A stretch of 64,000 bases of DNA from Alphaproteobacteria bacterium (GTDB lineage: Bacteria; Pseudomonadota; Alphaproteobacteria; MPNO01; UBA2964). Shown here one piece after another: positions 52,284 to 61,120 of the stretch. Each line of letters starts with the position of its first letter. Position 1 is the first letter of the stretch. The notes beneath the pieces are model-generated. The model was not told where the DNA came from, ran no database searches, and was given only the letters and a program-made list of their open reading frames with translations. The position numbers were made by a program, and so were the translations under genes. The DNA is taken from the NCBI GenBank assembly GCA_012103315.1, contig WLWZ01000007.1, forward strand, positions 62,001 through 126,000, read 5' to 3'.

Positions 52284-53051
52284 ATGCGGGGTTTAGATGG
52301 AAAAATCGCGGTCGTCACCGGAGGCGGTTCTGGTATTGGGCGAGCTATTTCACTGGGCTTGGTTCAAGAAGGTGCCATAGTCGTCATATTCGACATTGAT
52401 GACAAGAACGCCTCCAAAGTTGCTCAAGAAGCAGTTGCAATCGGAGGAAACGCATCCATACAACATTGCGATATTGCCGATTACACGTCGGTTCAAACGG
52501 CTGTGCAGAAAACCGAAGCCGATATCGGCCCAATCGATTTTTTGGTCAATAATGCCGGTTGGGATGCTGCTGTAAACTTTCTCGACAGCGATCCACAGCT
52601 TTGGGCCAAAGTAATTGGCATAAATCTCATGGGTCCAATTCATATGCATCATGTTGTTCTTGAAAAAATGGCCGAACGTGGCGGAGGGTGCGTCGTCAAT
52701 ATCGCCTCAGACGCCGGGCGCGTCGGTTCTTCGGGTGAGGCGGTCTACTCAGCTTGCAAAGGCGGCGTAATTGCATTTACCAAAACGCTCGCCCGTGAAC
52801 TAACCCGCTCAGGGGTAAGGCTCAATACAGTTTGCCCTGGACCGACAGATACTCCACTTTTTGAAGAGTTTAAATCAGCATCAGGCAATGGACCTAAAAT
52901 TGCCGAGGGACTTGCCAGAGCAATTCCGATGAAGCGGCTTGGCGATCCCAGTGATTTTCCAGGTATTGTTGCCTTTCTCTTAAGCGATGACGCAGGTTAC
53001 ATTACGGGCCAAACAATTTCCGTCTCTGGCGGCCTCACAATGCACGGCTAA
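52284..53051 (+). CDS. BadH-like short-chain dehydrogenase (2-hydroxycyclohexanecarboxyl-CoA dehydrogenase type)
   Basis: A 255-residue classical SDR. The motif 'TGGGSGIGRA' is near residue 12, 'NNAGW' near 85, and 'YSACKGG' carries the catalytic Tyr-Lys. Its N-terminus (MRGLDGKIAVVTGGG) resembles BadH of Rhodopseudomonas, which oxidises the 2-hydroxyl of cyclohexanecarboxyl-CoA. The match is strengthened by the next gene, a clear BadI-type hydrolase. GGAGG precedes the ATG at 52284. First gene of a tight four-gene operon. Confidence 0.75.
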   Translation: MRGLDGKIAVVTGGGSGIGRAISLGLVQEGAIVVIFDIDDKNASKVAQEAVAIGGNASIQHCDIADYTSVQTAVQKTEADIGPIDFLVNNAGWDAAVNFLDSDPQLWAKVIGINLMGPIHMHHVVLEKMAERGGGCVVNIASDAGRVGSSGEAVYSACKGGVIAFTKTLARELTRSGVRLNTVCPGPTDTPLFEEFKSASGNGPKIAEGLARAIPMKRLGDPSDFPGIVAFLLSDDAGYITGQTISVSGGLTMHG

Positions 53052-53055
53052 TTCT

Positions 53056-53856
53056 ATGATGACTGATGCCCCTACCTATGAAGATTTGCTCTATGAGGAG
53101 CGAAACGGTGCTGCCTGGATCACCATTAATCGGCCAAAAATCTATAATGCCTTTCGTGCCAAAACTTGCGACGAACTAAGCGATGCCATTCGTTATGCCG
53201 GCTGGAACAAGAATATCGGAGTCATTGTCCTGGCCGGAGCTGGCGACAAAGCATTTTGTACCGGTGGAGACCAAGGTAATCATGATGGAGATTATGGCGG
53301 CAAAGGAACCATCGGGCTTTCGATAGAAGAGGTCCATAGCGCCATTCGCGACGTCCCTGTTCCCATAATTGCTCGTGTTCAGGGATATGCAATTGGCGGC
53401 GGAAATGTTCTCGCGACGCTATGTGATTTCACCATTGCTTCTGAAAATGCTGTTTTCGGACAAGTCGGACCAAAGGTCGGGTCGGTTGACCCGGGTTGGG
53501 GCACTGCCTATCTGGCGCGCATCGTTGGCGAAAAGAAAGCTCGGGAAATCTGGTATTTGTGCAGGCAATACAGTGCTGCCGATGCGGAAGCAATGGGTCT
53601 GGTGAACAAGGTCGTTCCCACCGAAGAGCTTGATACAGAAATCGACAACTGGTGTGCTGAAATAATGGAGAAGAGTCCAACAGCTATAGCCATCGCCAAA
53701 CGTTCCTTCAATGCAGATAGCGAGAACATCCGAGCAATCGGTGCCCTTGGTTTCGAAGCGTTGTCGTTATTTTACGACACCGACGAGTCCAAAGAAGGAG
53801 TCGCCGCCTTTCATGAAAAACGAAAACCGGATTTTCGTAAAAAGCGTGGTAGTTAG
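53056..53856 (+). CDS. BadI-like 2-ketocyclohexanecarboxyl-CoA hydrolase (crotonase fold)
   Basis: A 266-residue crotonase-superfamily enzyme. The stretches 'YEDLLYEERNGAAWITINRP', 'GAGDKAFCTGGDQGNHDGDY', 'RVQGYAIGGGNVLATLCDF', 'GQVGPKVGSVDPGWGTA' and the C-terminal 'YDTDESKEGV' closely follow the BadI/MenB branch as I know it from Rhodopseudomonas BadI. BadI opens the ring of 2-ketocyclohexanecarboxyl-CoA to pimeloyl-CoA. Starts 5 bp after the BadH-like gene; a second ATG at 53059 is possible. Activity and substrate are inferred from family likeness. Confidence 0.82.
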   Translation: MMTDAPTYEDLLYEERNGAAWITINRPKIYNAFRAKTCDELSDAIRYAGWNKNIGVIVLAGAGDKAFCTGGDQGNHDGDYGGKGTIGLSIEEVHSAIRDVPVPIIARVQGYAIGGGNVLATLCDFTIASENAVFGQVGPKVGSVDPGWGTAYLARIVGEKKAREIWYLCRQYSAADAEAMGLVNKVVPTEELDTEIDNWCAEIMEKSPTAIAIAKRSFNADSENIRAIGALGFEALSLFYDTDESKEGVAAFHEKRKPDFRKKRGS

Positions 53857-53859
53857 CCT

Positions 53860-55035
53860 GTGCCGGGTCCTCTCGAAGGTATCAAGGTTCTCGATTTAAG
53901 CTCCGTGGTTCTCGGCCCATTAGCCAGTCAAATCCTTGGAGATCTTGGCGCGGATGTCATCAAGATCGAAGCCCCAGAAGGTGACACAACGCGGTATACT
54001 GGCCCTAGGCGCTCAAAAGATATGGCAGCTCTCTTCATGGGGCTTAACCGGAACAAGCGCTCCATCGTTCTCGACCTGAAGAAACCCGCAGCTCAGGAAG
54101 CTCTTTGGCGGTTAGTTGGTACTGCAGACGTCTTCATGCATTCAATTCGGCCACAAAAAATTGCGAAACTCGGCTTTGGCCACGAAGACGTTCTCGTCCG
54201 CAACGGACGGATAGTTTACGCCGGTATTCATGGTTATCGGTCCGATGGACCTTATGCAGGCAACCCCGCATATGATGATGTTATACAGGGCCAATCTGGC
54301 AGCGTTGATCTCATGAACCGCCTTGTTGGCGAACCCCGATACATGCCCACGGTTATGGCCGACAAGACCTGCGGCCTCGTCAGCGCTTATTCCATCATGG
54401 CAGCTTTGGTAGAACGTGAACGATCAGGCTCCGGTCAGTTCGTTGAAATCCCGATGTATGAAACGATGGTCGCTTATAATCTCACCGAACATATTTATGG
54501 ACACGCGTTTGATCCTCCGGAGGACGAAATGGGATATACGCGTGTTCTGACACCGTCTCGTCGCCCGTACAAGACAAGCGATGGGTATATTTGCGTCCTG
54601 GTTTATACGGACCCACAATGGAAAAGTTTTTGGCAAGAGGCTGGCCGACCAGAATTCGTCGACGACCCCCGTTTTATCAGTTTAGGGAGTCGTAGCGACA
54701 ACATTGAAGAACTTTATCGGCTCGCGGGCGAATACTTTGCGCAACGAACCACCGCAGAATGGATGCCGGTGCTGGACCGACTTGAAATCCCTTATGCCCC
54801 GATCGCGACCCTGGAAGATCTGCTCGAAGATCAGCATCTCAGTGATATAGAGTTTTTCAAGAAAGCAGAACACCCGACGGAAGGTAACATTGTGATGCCT
54901 GATATCCCGGTCCAATTCAGCCGTACACCGGCGAAAATTGATCGACTGCAACCCAATTTTGGTGAACACGGTCGTGAAATTTTACGGGAGGCGGGTTTAA
55001 ATGAAGACGAGATTGATAGTGCACTCGTAAGATAA
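53860..55035 (+). CDS. class III (CaiB/BaiF) CoA-transferase
   Basis: A 391-residue family III CoA-transferase. Signature parts are 'GIKVLDLSSVVLGPLASQIL' at the N-terminus, 'LGADVIKIEAPEGD', 'NRNKRSIVLDLKKP' and 'GEPRYMPTVMADKTCGL'. The catalytic aspartate should be in 'NPAYDDVIQGQSG'. GTG start 4 bp after the BadI-like gene. It probably attaches CoA to the acid substrate of the operon, taking the place of the AMP-forming ligase found in other cyclohexanecarboxylate pathways. That role is inferred. Confidence 0.85.
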   Translation: MPGPLEGIKVLDLSSVVLGPLASQILGDLGADVIKIEAPEGDTTRYTGPRRSKDMAALFMGLNRNKRSIVLDLKKPAAQEALWRLVGTADVFMHSIRPQKIAKLGFGHEDVLVRNGRIVYAGIHGYRSDGPYAGNPAYDDVIQGQSGSVDLMNRLVGEPRYMPTVMADKTCGLVSAYSIMAALVERERSGSGQFVEIPMYETMVAYNLTEHIYGHAFDPPEDEMGYTRVLTPSRRPYKTSDGYICVLVYTDPQWKSFWQEAGRPEFVDDPRFISLGSRSDNIEELYRLAGEYFAQRTTAEWMPVLDRLEIPYAPIATLEDLLEDQHLSDIEFFKKAEHPTEGNIVMPDIPVQFSRTPAKIDRLQPNFGEHGREILREAGLNEDEIDSALVR

Positions 55036-55055
55036 GAAGAACTGGACTTAGAATT

Positions 55056-55532
55056 ATGAAAACAGTCGGTATCGGGTTTTATTGGGACGACCTAACAGAG
55101 GGACAGCGATTCAAAACGCTGAACCGTACGATTACTGAAGCCGATATCGTGAGCTTTATTGGTGTCACAGGTATGGTAGAAACCCTCTTCACTGACCTCT
55201 CATTTGGCGATCATGGCGGCGGTGTAATGGGTGGTCGTGTTGCTCCGGCTGCTTTGAGTTACACAATCATTGAAGGCCTATTGTGCCAATCAACAATGCA
55301 GACAACCGGACTGGCCCTTCTTGAAGTTGAAAAGAAGGTGCTGAAGCCAGTGTTCGCGGGTGATACCATTCACGCTGAAGTCGAAGTCACCCATGTTCGC
55401 AAAACAAGCAAGGGCAATCGTGGAATCGTCACAACGCAAAACGACATCAAGAACCAAAAAGACGAAACGGTAATTACCTATCGTGCCGTCAGAATGATGG
55501 CTGGCCGGCCCGTTGAAGGATCAGACGACTAG
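55056..55532 (+). CDS. MaoC-like hydratase/dehydratase
   Basis: A 158-residue hotdog-fold protein. It starts 'FYWDDLTEGQRFKTLNRTIT', then 'TEADIVSFIGVTG' and 'KPVFAGDTIHAEVEVTHVRK', the usual MaoC order. The hydratase motif region 'FTDLSFGDHGGG' differs from the strict D-x(4)-H form, so activity is uncertain. It ends the BadH/BadI operon and may hydrate a cyclohexene-CoA intermediate. Its TAG overlaps the stop of the convergent LigB-like gene (CTAG). Confidence 0.78.
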   Translation: MKTVGIGFYWDDLTEGQRFKTLNRTITEADIVSFIGVTGMVETLFTDLSFGDHGGGVMGGRVAPAALSYTIIEGLLCQSTMQTTGLALLEVEKKVLKPVFAGDTIHAEVEVTHVRKTSKGNRGIVTTQNDIKNQKDETVITYRAVRMMAGRPVEGSDD

Positions 55533-56365
55533 GCAGCAATTTTCCATTCTGCAACGCCGCACCCAATTAACATGTCTGGCATGGGTGCGTAGCCAATGAG
55601 ATCAAAGCCCTGACTACCCGCAGCAGCATGAGCGACGATCCAAGCCCGCAGCTCAGCCCCGCCGTTGCCAGTTTTTTCAAGCATCACAGACAGATCTGCT
55701 GCAAATTGTTCATCCGATGCCGATTTAAACAGTTCGATGCAAGCGTGATCAAAAGGTTCATCGACCCATCCCATCGTAGTTTCACCAATTGAATGGCTTA
55801 ATCCGCCTGTTCCGATGACGGCGACGCGCAAATCCTGATCAGGGTAGGCTTCAATCGCCTCGCGTAACATGTGTCCCCAGGCCAGGCACCGTTTTGGTGT
55901 TGTGAAGGGTTTTTCCACGAGATTCATATAAACCGGAACAATGGCCGGAATCGGATCAAGCTCCATACGCCAGATTGGCACGCAAATACCATGATCCAAT
56001 TTGAGCTGCATCGAATAGGAGGGATCGAAGTCAGCGCCAAGGGCGTACTCAATAATGTGACGTCCCAATTCCGCATGACCAGCAAGCGTGTCATGCGGGA
56101 ACACTGGTTTCATAAACGGTTCCGGGGGACCTTCATGCTCGGCACCGGTGCCAACACAAAAGGCCGGAATGTGATTGAGGAAGAAGTTCACCCAATGGTC
56201 CGTGGAATGAACGATTAAAACATCTGGCTCAAGCGCCTTGAGGCGGCGCCCCATCTCATCGTAATGGGTCGTCAGCCATTCCTTAGATTCAAACGCCATA
56301 CTGTCCCACAAGCGTGCAACATTCGGCGCATGTCCGGCTGCAAAACTGCCTACTAACTTAGCCAT
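55529..56365 (-). CDS. class III extradiol ring-cleavage dioxygenase, LigB-like catalytic subunit
   Basis: A 278-residue catalytic subunit. The iron ligands expected of LigB are readable as H12 (AAGHAPNV) and H57 (HSTDHW); the acid/base histidine is H191 in 'GTGGLSHSIGE'. This class cleaves protocatechuate or related catechols next to the hydroxyls. Its start overlaps the small LigA-like subunit by 8 nt. The aromatic substrate is not determined. Confidence 0.85.
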   Translation of the reverse strand: MAKLVGSFAAGHAPNVARLWDSMAFESKEWLTTHYDEMGRRLKALEPDVLIVHSTDHWVNFFLNHIPAFCVGTGAEHEGPPEPFMKPVFPHDTLAGHAELGRHIIEYALGADFDPSYSMQLKLDHGICVPIWRMELDPIPAIVPVYMNLVEKPFTTPKRCLAWGHMLREAIEAYPDQDLRVAVIGTGGLSHSIGETTMGWVDEPFDHACIELFKSASDEQFAADLSVMLEKTGNGGAELRAWIVAHAAAGSQGFDLIGYAPMPDMLIGCGVAEWKIAA

Positions 56366-56636
56366 GAGCCGTCTCCCCGCTCACATCAATCGATGACAAT
56401 ATCTCAATCGACTTGTCATCATCATGTCCACAGATCAACAAGAAAAACCGCATCAAATATGCGTTGGTCACTGGATATAGGAAAGCATAGTCATCATTCA
56501 GAAGAGCCTGACGGATTTCCGGCGATACCGGATAATCCACCAAAGTTGCCTCTCGGTTTTCCGGTGCCCATCGGGTTTTCCCATCAGGGGCTTGCAGATC
56601 AAACATGAGTTTATTTAGCCAATAATCGGTCGCCAT
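56358..56636 (-). CDS. LigA-like small subunit of extradiol dioxygenase
   Basis: A 92-residue helical subunit. 'DYWLNKLMFDLQAPDGK' and 'LLNDDYAFLYPVTNAYLM' fit the LigA/protocatechuate 4,5-dioxygenase alpha-chain family. The ATG at 56636 has GAGG upstream and is preferred to an ATG at 56654. It caps the active site of the catalytic subunit encoded by the overlapping next gene. Confidence 0.78.
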   Translation of the reverse strand: MATDYWLNKLMFDLQAPDGKTRWAPENREATLVDYPVSPEIRQALLNDDYAFLYPVTNAYLMRFFLLICGHDDDKSIEILSSIDVSGETAHG

Positions 56637-56788
56637 AAATTTCTGCCTCGGCATTATCAGTGTTGGCGGATATTACGAATGTTTGCCGGTTAAGCGAACC
56701 CCAATTTCCAGATTTCCAATAAGTTGACAATTTAGCCACCCCGACCTTACGGTCCCCGATCTATTCATCTCAGGATAAGTAACGAAAC

Positions 56789-57727
56789 ATGTCTTTAAGC
56801 CTCGGATATCTGCTCCCTACCCGCGAACGCATCATGGTTGGCGTCCATGAAACCAGTGAAATTCTCGATCTCAGCTCCCACGCAGATAATATCGGTCTGG
56901 ATTCAGTTTGGATTGGTGATTCTCTTTTAGCTAAACCGCGCCACGAACCGCTTGCGTTGATATCAGCAATTGCCGGGCGGACGAAGAACGTCAAGATGGG
57001 AACCGCCGTTCTGCTACCCATGCTGCGCAATCCGGTCCTTCTGGCCCATCAAGTCGCAACAATCGACCAGATTAGCGAAGGGCGTTTCATCATGGGCGTC
57101 GGTACAGCCCGCGATGTTCCAGCAATCCGGAATGAATTCGAGGCCGCTGGTGTGCCCTTCGAAAAGCGGATCGGCACCATGCTTGAACAGATGCAGCTAT
57201 GTCGTGCCCTCTGGAGTGGCGAAAAGACCAATTGGGAAGGTCGCTGGACCGTAAAGGATGCGGAATTGGCCCCAGTCCCCCTAACAAAAGGCGGACCACC
57301 AATCTGGAGCGGTGGTGGCGTACCTGCAGCTCTGAAGCGCTCAGCACGCTATTTTGATGGTTGGTTCCCTTCTGGCCCCGGTAATGGCAACGACTGGAGC
57401 AAGAGCTGGCTCGAATTGCAGGGATACGCCCAGGAAGCCGGCCGAGCTCCTGACGATATCGTTGGAGCCGCCTATGTCACCATTGCTATCAATGATGACA
57501 TCTCTGTTGCTAAAGCCGAGCTCGATGACTACCTCGCCAGCTACTATCTCAGACCAGCCGACGAAATCCGGGATCAGCAATATTCCTTTGCTGGAGATCG
57601 GGCCGCTGTAACGGCCTGGCTCAACGATTTTGTAAAAGGTGGTGCTCAGCACATTTGCGTACGCTTTACGGGCAGTGATGACCAGAAACAAATGGATGAG
57701 TTAGCGCGTATGCGTGAGCAGTGGTAA
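56789..57727 (+). CDS. LLM-class (luciferase-like) flavin-dependent oxidoreductase
   Basis: A 312-residue TIM-barrel flavoenzyme. Signature parts are 'HADNIGLDSVWIGDSLLAKP', 'PVLLAHQVATIDQISEGRF' and 'GVGTARDVPAIRNEFEAAGV'. Members use FMNH2 or F420 to oxidise or reduce diverse substrates; the coenzyme cannot be decided here. It is divergent from the LigAB-like genes, 152 bp apart, and could act in the same catabolic block. Confidence 0.83.
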   Translation: MSLSLGYLLPTRERIMVGVHETSEILDLSSHADNIGLDSVWIGDSLLAKPRHEPLALISAIAGRTKNVKMGTAVLLPMLRNPVLLAHQVATIDQISEGRFIMGVGTARDVPAIRNEFEAAGVPFEKRIGTMLEQMQLCRALWSGEKTNWEGRWTVKDAELAPVPLTKGGPPIWSGGGVPAALKRSARYFDGWFPSGPGNGNDWSKSWLELQGYAQEAGRAPDDIVGAAYVTIAINDDISVAKAELDDYLASYYLRPADEIRDQQYSFAGDRAAVTAWLNDFVKGGAQHICVRFTGSDDQKQMDELARMREQW

Positions 57728-57750
57728 CGAGAACTATTTTGCTAGAGACA

Positions 57751-57782
57751 AATAAAAAGGGCCGGTCCCGAAAGACCGGCCC
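57751..57782. terminator. bidirectional intrinsic terminator
   Basis: GGGCCGGTC (57759-57767) and GACCGGCCC (57774-57782) pair over 9 perfect bp around CCGAAA. Upstream A-rich 57754-57758 gives a T run for the minus strand, and AAATTATTT follows for the plus strand. It serves the convergent LLM gene and the TctC-like gene. Confidence 0.85.
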
Positions 57783-57807
57783 AAATTATTTCAGCAGATA
57801 GGTTCTA

Positions 57808-58848
57808 CTATTTGCTGAAGACCATCTTAGCAGCAGCTTTCACAACTGCAGGATCGGCATTCTTAAACGCGTCATTTACGACCTTCTGGATTTGTTGACC
57901 AGAAGAATAAATCACTCGCAAACGGCGTTTTTTAGCATCCGCAATAAATTTCGGATCCTTAGCCATTTTTGCGTAGTTTGCCCGCATAGCTGCAATCTTG
58001 TCCTTTGAAACACCTGGTGGAAATGCGAGTCCACGCCCAATGATTCCGTGGCTAGAAATAAAGCTTACGATCTTGGTGTTAATACCAGAGATATAATCAG
58101 TAATCATCGGCACATCAGGTAGTTGCGGATCAGGCTCTGTTCCGATTTGCAAGATCGGGCGGGCGAATTCTTTATCCGGTTCAGCCGTTCCGCCATATTT
58201 TTTAGCAAACCAATGCGGTGCAATTGAGCCCCATGCCAGCCAGTTAAAACCTGTGCCGTCATGCTCGCCCTGCTCCATGGCAAGAACTGTACGCTTTGAG
58301 CCCTTGTAGCCACCAATCACTTTGATCTTGGCACCCAGCATATGCTTGAGCATCTGTGGGATAATGAAGGAGGTTGAACCTGGGCCCGTACCACCGGAGA
58401 TAACCTGTTTGGTCTTCAGGTCTTCCCATTTAGTGACACCGGTTGCATTACGGAGAACAAAGATCGTGTTGGTCCGATTGACCGAACCAATCCAGGTGAA
58501 TTTCCGCGCATCATATTTGACTTTCTTGGGACGCATCAGCTGAGAAATAACCAGCGTATCCGGCGGCTCAAGAATCCAATTACCGTTACTAGGCATTACC
58601 TTCGAAGCATAGTTCGTCGCTTTAAGGCCACCAGCTCCCGGCATAGACTGAACCACGATGGATGCACCACCTGGAATATATTTGCGAAGATGGTCAGCCA
58701 TAGTCCGTGCATACTTGCCGTATGTTCCACCGAACCCATAGCCAATCAGAATTGTATATTTGTCGGCTGCAAATGCTGGCGCTGATGCCCCGGCCATTAA
58801 AGACCCGGCAACACCGGCGGCAATGCCGATTTTCAATAGAGACTTCAT
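57808..58848 (-). CDS. TctC/Bug-type substrate-binding protein
   Basis: A 346-residue periplasmic binding protein of the tripartite tricarboxylate transporter family. A Sec signal peptide ends at 'APAFA' (residue 27). The mature protein has Bug-family signatures 'IVVQSMPGAGGLKATNYASK' and 'ISGGTGPGSTSF'. The membrane partners TctA and TctB are not adjacent, so it is an orphan receptor that must use distant or shared membrane parts. Ligand probably a carboxylate. Confidence 0.83.
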   Translation of the reverse strand: MKSLLKIGIAAGVAGSLMAGASAPAFAADKYTILIGYGFGGTYGKYARTMADHLRKYIPGGASIVVQSMPGAGGLKATNYASKVMPSNGNWILEPPDTLVISQLMRPKKVKYDARKFTWIGSVNRTNTIFVLRNATGVTKWEDLKTKQVISGGTGPGSTSFIIPQMLKHMLGAKIKVIGGYKGSKRTVLAMEQGEHDGTGFNWLAWGSIAPHWFAKKYGGTAEPDKEFARPILQIGTEPDPQLPDVPMITDYISGINTKIVSFISSHGIIGRGLAFPPGVSKDKIAAMRANYAKMAKDPKFIADAKKRRLRVIYSSGQQIQKVVNDAFKNADPAVVKAAAKMVFSK

Positions 58849-58964
58849 AGATGGAATCCTTCCCTAAGTTTACGCTTTAAATTTTAAAGTCATCCGTAGC
58901 AGGTGTAATCGCTCTTAAAACACCTTAAAGACATTATGAAAGACCGCTAAAGGGAGATCAAGCA

Positions 58965-59684
58965 ATGTCAGCGACAAACTACACCCCCCGCGCACGCTAT
59001 GGGCTGATAGTACCTTCCTCTAACAGGATGGTTGAACCACATGCATCCAGGTTCACACCCACTGATGTTGCCTGCCATGTCACCCGCCTGCGAATGACCG
59101 GCCCGCATTTCATGTCCCTCGACGAATTACTCCCTAAAGTAACGGAAGCTGCCGAACTACTAGCCGATGCCAAATGCGATCCAATCGTTTTTCATTGCAC
59201 CGCCAACTCAATGTCGGACGGACTAGAAGGCGAGAAGCTAATCAAAGAAGCCATCGAAAAGGCATCGGGTCGACCGGCTGCCACGACCGCCTCGGCAACA
59301 ATGGCGGCGTTCTCGCATTTCAACGCCAGCCGCGTAGTCTTGGTATCGCCGTACCCGCGTGCTTCGCATGAACACGAACTGGAATTCCTTACAGAGGCCG
59401 GATACGAAATAGTCGGCGAAAAGAATCTCGGGCTGAAAGGCTCTGATGCTTATTGCAACATGCCTGCCACAGACTGGTTCAACACCATGCTTGAGATGAA
59501 GAACGACAAGGCGGATGTCTATTTTGCCAGCTGTGCCAATATTCAAGCATTAGGCGCATTGGAAGATATGGAAGAAGCTCTCGGCGCCCCAGTGGTTACC
59601 AGCAATCAGCTGGTTATATGGCAGGGCCTGAGGATGGCCGGCATTAAAGAGCCGATTCCTGGCCTGGGCAAACTGGGTGCCTGA
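58965..59684 (+). CDS. Asp/Glu racemase-maleate isomerase family enzyme
   Basis: A 239-residue protein of the maleate isomerase/arylmalonate decarboxylase branch. It begins 'YGLIVPSSNRMVEP' and keeps both cysteines of the isomerases: C78 in 'FHCTANSMSDG' and C190 in 'FASCANIQAL'. A C-terminal 'APVVTSNQLVIWQGLRMA' matches the family. It is divergent from the binding-protein gene and next to a lipocalin-like gene. It probably isomerises or racemises a small dicarboxylate. Compare the cysteine-less paralogue at 17639. Confidence 0.8.
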   Translation: MSATNYTPRARYGLIVPSSNRMVEPHASRFTPTDVACHVTRLRMTGPHFMSLDELLPKVTEAAELLADAKCDPIVFHCTANSMSDGLEGEKLIKEAIEKASGRPAATTASATMAAFSHFNASRVVLVSPYPRASHEHELEFLTEAGYEIVGEKNLGLKGSDAYCNMPATDWFNTMLEMKNDKADVYFASCANIQALGALEDMEEALGAPVVTSNQLVIWQGLRMAGIKEPIPGLGKLGA

Positions 59685-59685
59685 C

Positions 59686-60048
59686 TTAGATCTTTTCCCA
59701 AATCAGTGACGCTTTACTACCTGGCCCGCCCATTACAGGCGGCGATGCCGTCAGCACCAAGTTGTCACCCTCAAAAGAAACATCGCGAACTGTTGTGGTT
59801 CCCTCCAGCTTGGTGTGTGCTGACAATTCAATGTGGTGCAAGACTTGTTCTTCTTTAAGTTCAAACTCGCCAAAATAGCTAAAATAATCTCCATTAGACT
59901 GACGCGTTGCCGTCGCCATGTGTCCTTCAGCGGTATACTCCATGCGCCCACCTGTGGGAGCGTCCTCTTCACGTCCTGGGTTACCATCTGCATCGATGAA
60001 TCTGAAACCAACGAGACGCCAGGTCCCAATCATCTTCTCACGTAACAT
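59686..60048 (-). CDS. lipocalin-like domain protein
   Basis: A 120-residue beta-rich protein. 'MIGTWRLVGFRFIDADG' at the N-terminus and 'GRMEYTAEGHMATAT' match the small lipocalin-like family that often accompanies catabolic genes. No signal peptide, so it is cytoplasmic. GGAGG lies before the ATG. Role unknown, perhaps binding a hydrophobic intermediate. Confidence 0.72.
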   Translation of the reverse strand: MLREKMIGTWRLVGFRFIDADGNPGREEDAPTGGRMEYTAEGHMATATRQSNGDYFSYFGEFELKEEQVLHHIELSAHTKLEGTTTVRDVSFEGDNLVLTASPPVMGGPGSKASLIWEKI

Positions 60049-60073
60049 TCTATATCCTCCTCGAACTGATCAT

Positions 60074-60961
60074 CTAAACCGGCACTTCACCGCGTACTGT
60101 TGCGCGCTGCATTGTTCGAATTTGTTCATCCGGGAAACCACCACAAGCCAAATGAATTGTACAACGATTATCCCATAACACGAGGTCGTGCTTATTCCAT
60201 TTATGTCGATAGATATGCTCGGGCCGTTCCGCATACTCAAAAAGGTCCAACAACAGACTCTCCCCTTCGTCAGCCTCCATATCAACGACAAATGTCGTGA
60301 ATCTCCGATTTACGAACAACGCCTTTCTATCAGTCTCCGGATGCACTCGAACGATCGGATGCACAACGTCGGGGGTACGCGCTTTTATTTCGGGCGACTT
60401 TTTCTCCCAAATTGAGCCTTTCATTTCATCAACGGTCATGCCCGGTGGCGGGCCCAGCCTCGGGTTATCGTTTTGATCAAACTGATGAATGGCTCTAAGG
60501 CCTTCGACACGCTTTTTAAGGGTTTTCGGGAGAGCCTCATAGGCGAAATACATATTCGCCCACTCCGTGTCCCCACCTATCTCCGGAATATCGATTCCAT
60601 AGAGCAAAGATCCCAGACTTGGTTCCCCCATATAGGACAAGTCCGAATGCCAAACAGAGCCGCCATCACGCAAGCTGACATAACCGCCTTTGTCGTTCTT
60701 CTTATTGGTTAACAGGAGGAGCTCTGGGTAATCCTTTAAGACGTATTTACCGCTCGGATGCACCTCTAACGGCCCAAATCGGGCACTAAACTCAATATGC
60801 TGTTCGTTCGTCAGCTGTTGATCTGGAAAAACAAGGACCAGATGCTCATACCAGGCCGCGCGAATTTCCTCAAAGACATCCTCAGACACTGATTGAGAAA
60901 GGTCGACGCCTCTTATTTCAGCGCCAAGAGCTTCAGATCGTTTTACTATTGAAAGCGTCAT
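60074..60961 (-). CDS. TauD/TfdA-type 2-oxoglutarate dioxygenase
   Basis: A 295-residue dioxygenase. Iron ligands are H105 and D107 in 'SVWHSDLSYMG' and H270 in 'CTIHLACGGF', with arginines in 'IRTMQRATVRG' for 2-oxoglutarate. The ATG at 60961 gives the usual start; a TTG at 60985 is possible. It lies 25 bp upstream of the lipocalin-like gene on the same strand, so the two are probably one unit. It is the second TauD-type enzyme in this window. Confidence 0.83.
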   Translation of the reverse strand: MTLSIVKRSEALGAEIRGVDLSQSVSEDVFEEIRAAWYEHLVLVFPDQQLTNEQHIEFSARFGPLEVHPSGKYVLKDYPELLLLTNKKNDKGGYVSLRDGGSVWHSDLSYMGEPSLGSLLYGIDIPEIGGDTEWANMYFAYEALPKTLKKRVEGLRAIHQFDQNDNPRLGPPPGMTVDEMKGSIWEKKSPEIKARTPDVVHPIVRVHPETDRKALFVNRRFTTFVVDMEADEGESLLLDLFEYAERPEHIYRHKWNKHDLVLWDNRCTIHLACGGFPDEQIRTMQRATVRGEVPV

Positions 60962-61120
60962 GTGCTTCACCGCGTCGGCGCCCAAACAAATCCCCAGAAA
61001 TGATAGGGATCAATTCACTTCTTGTCATCCTAACACCCTTTTCCGCGCTGAATCCCTTTGACCTTTCCCAAGCTCCACACTCTATCTTACACTGCGTTCC
61101 AAACTGAAGGCAGAAAATAA

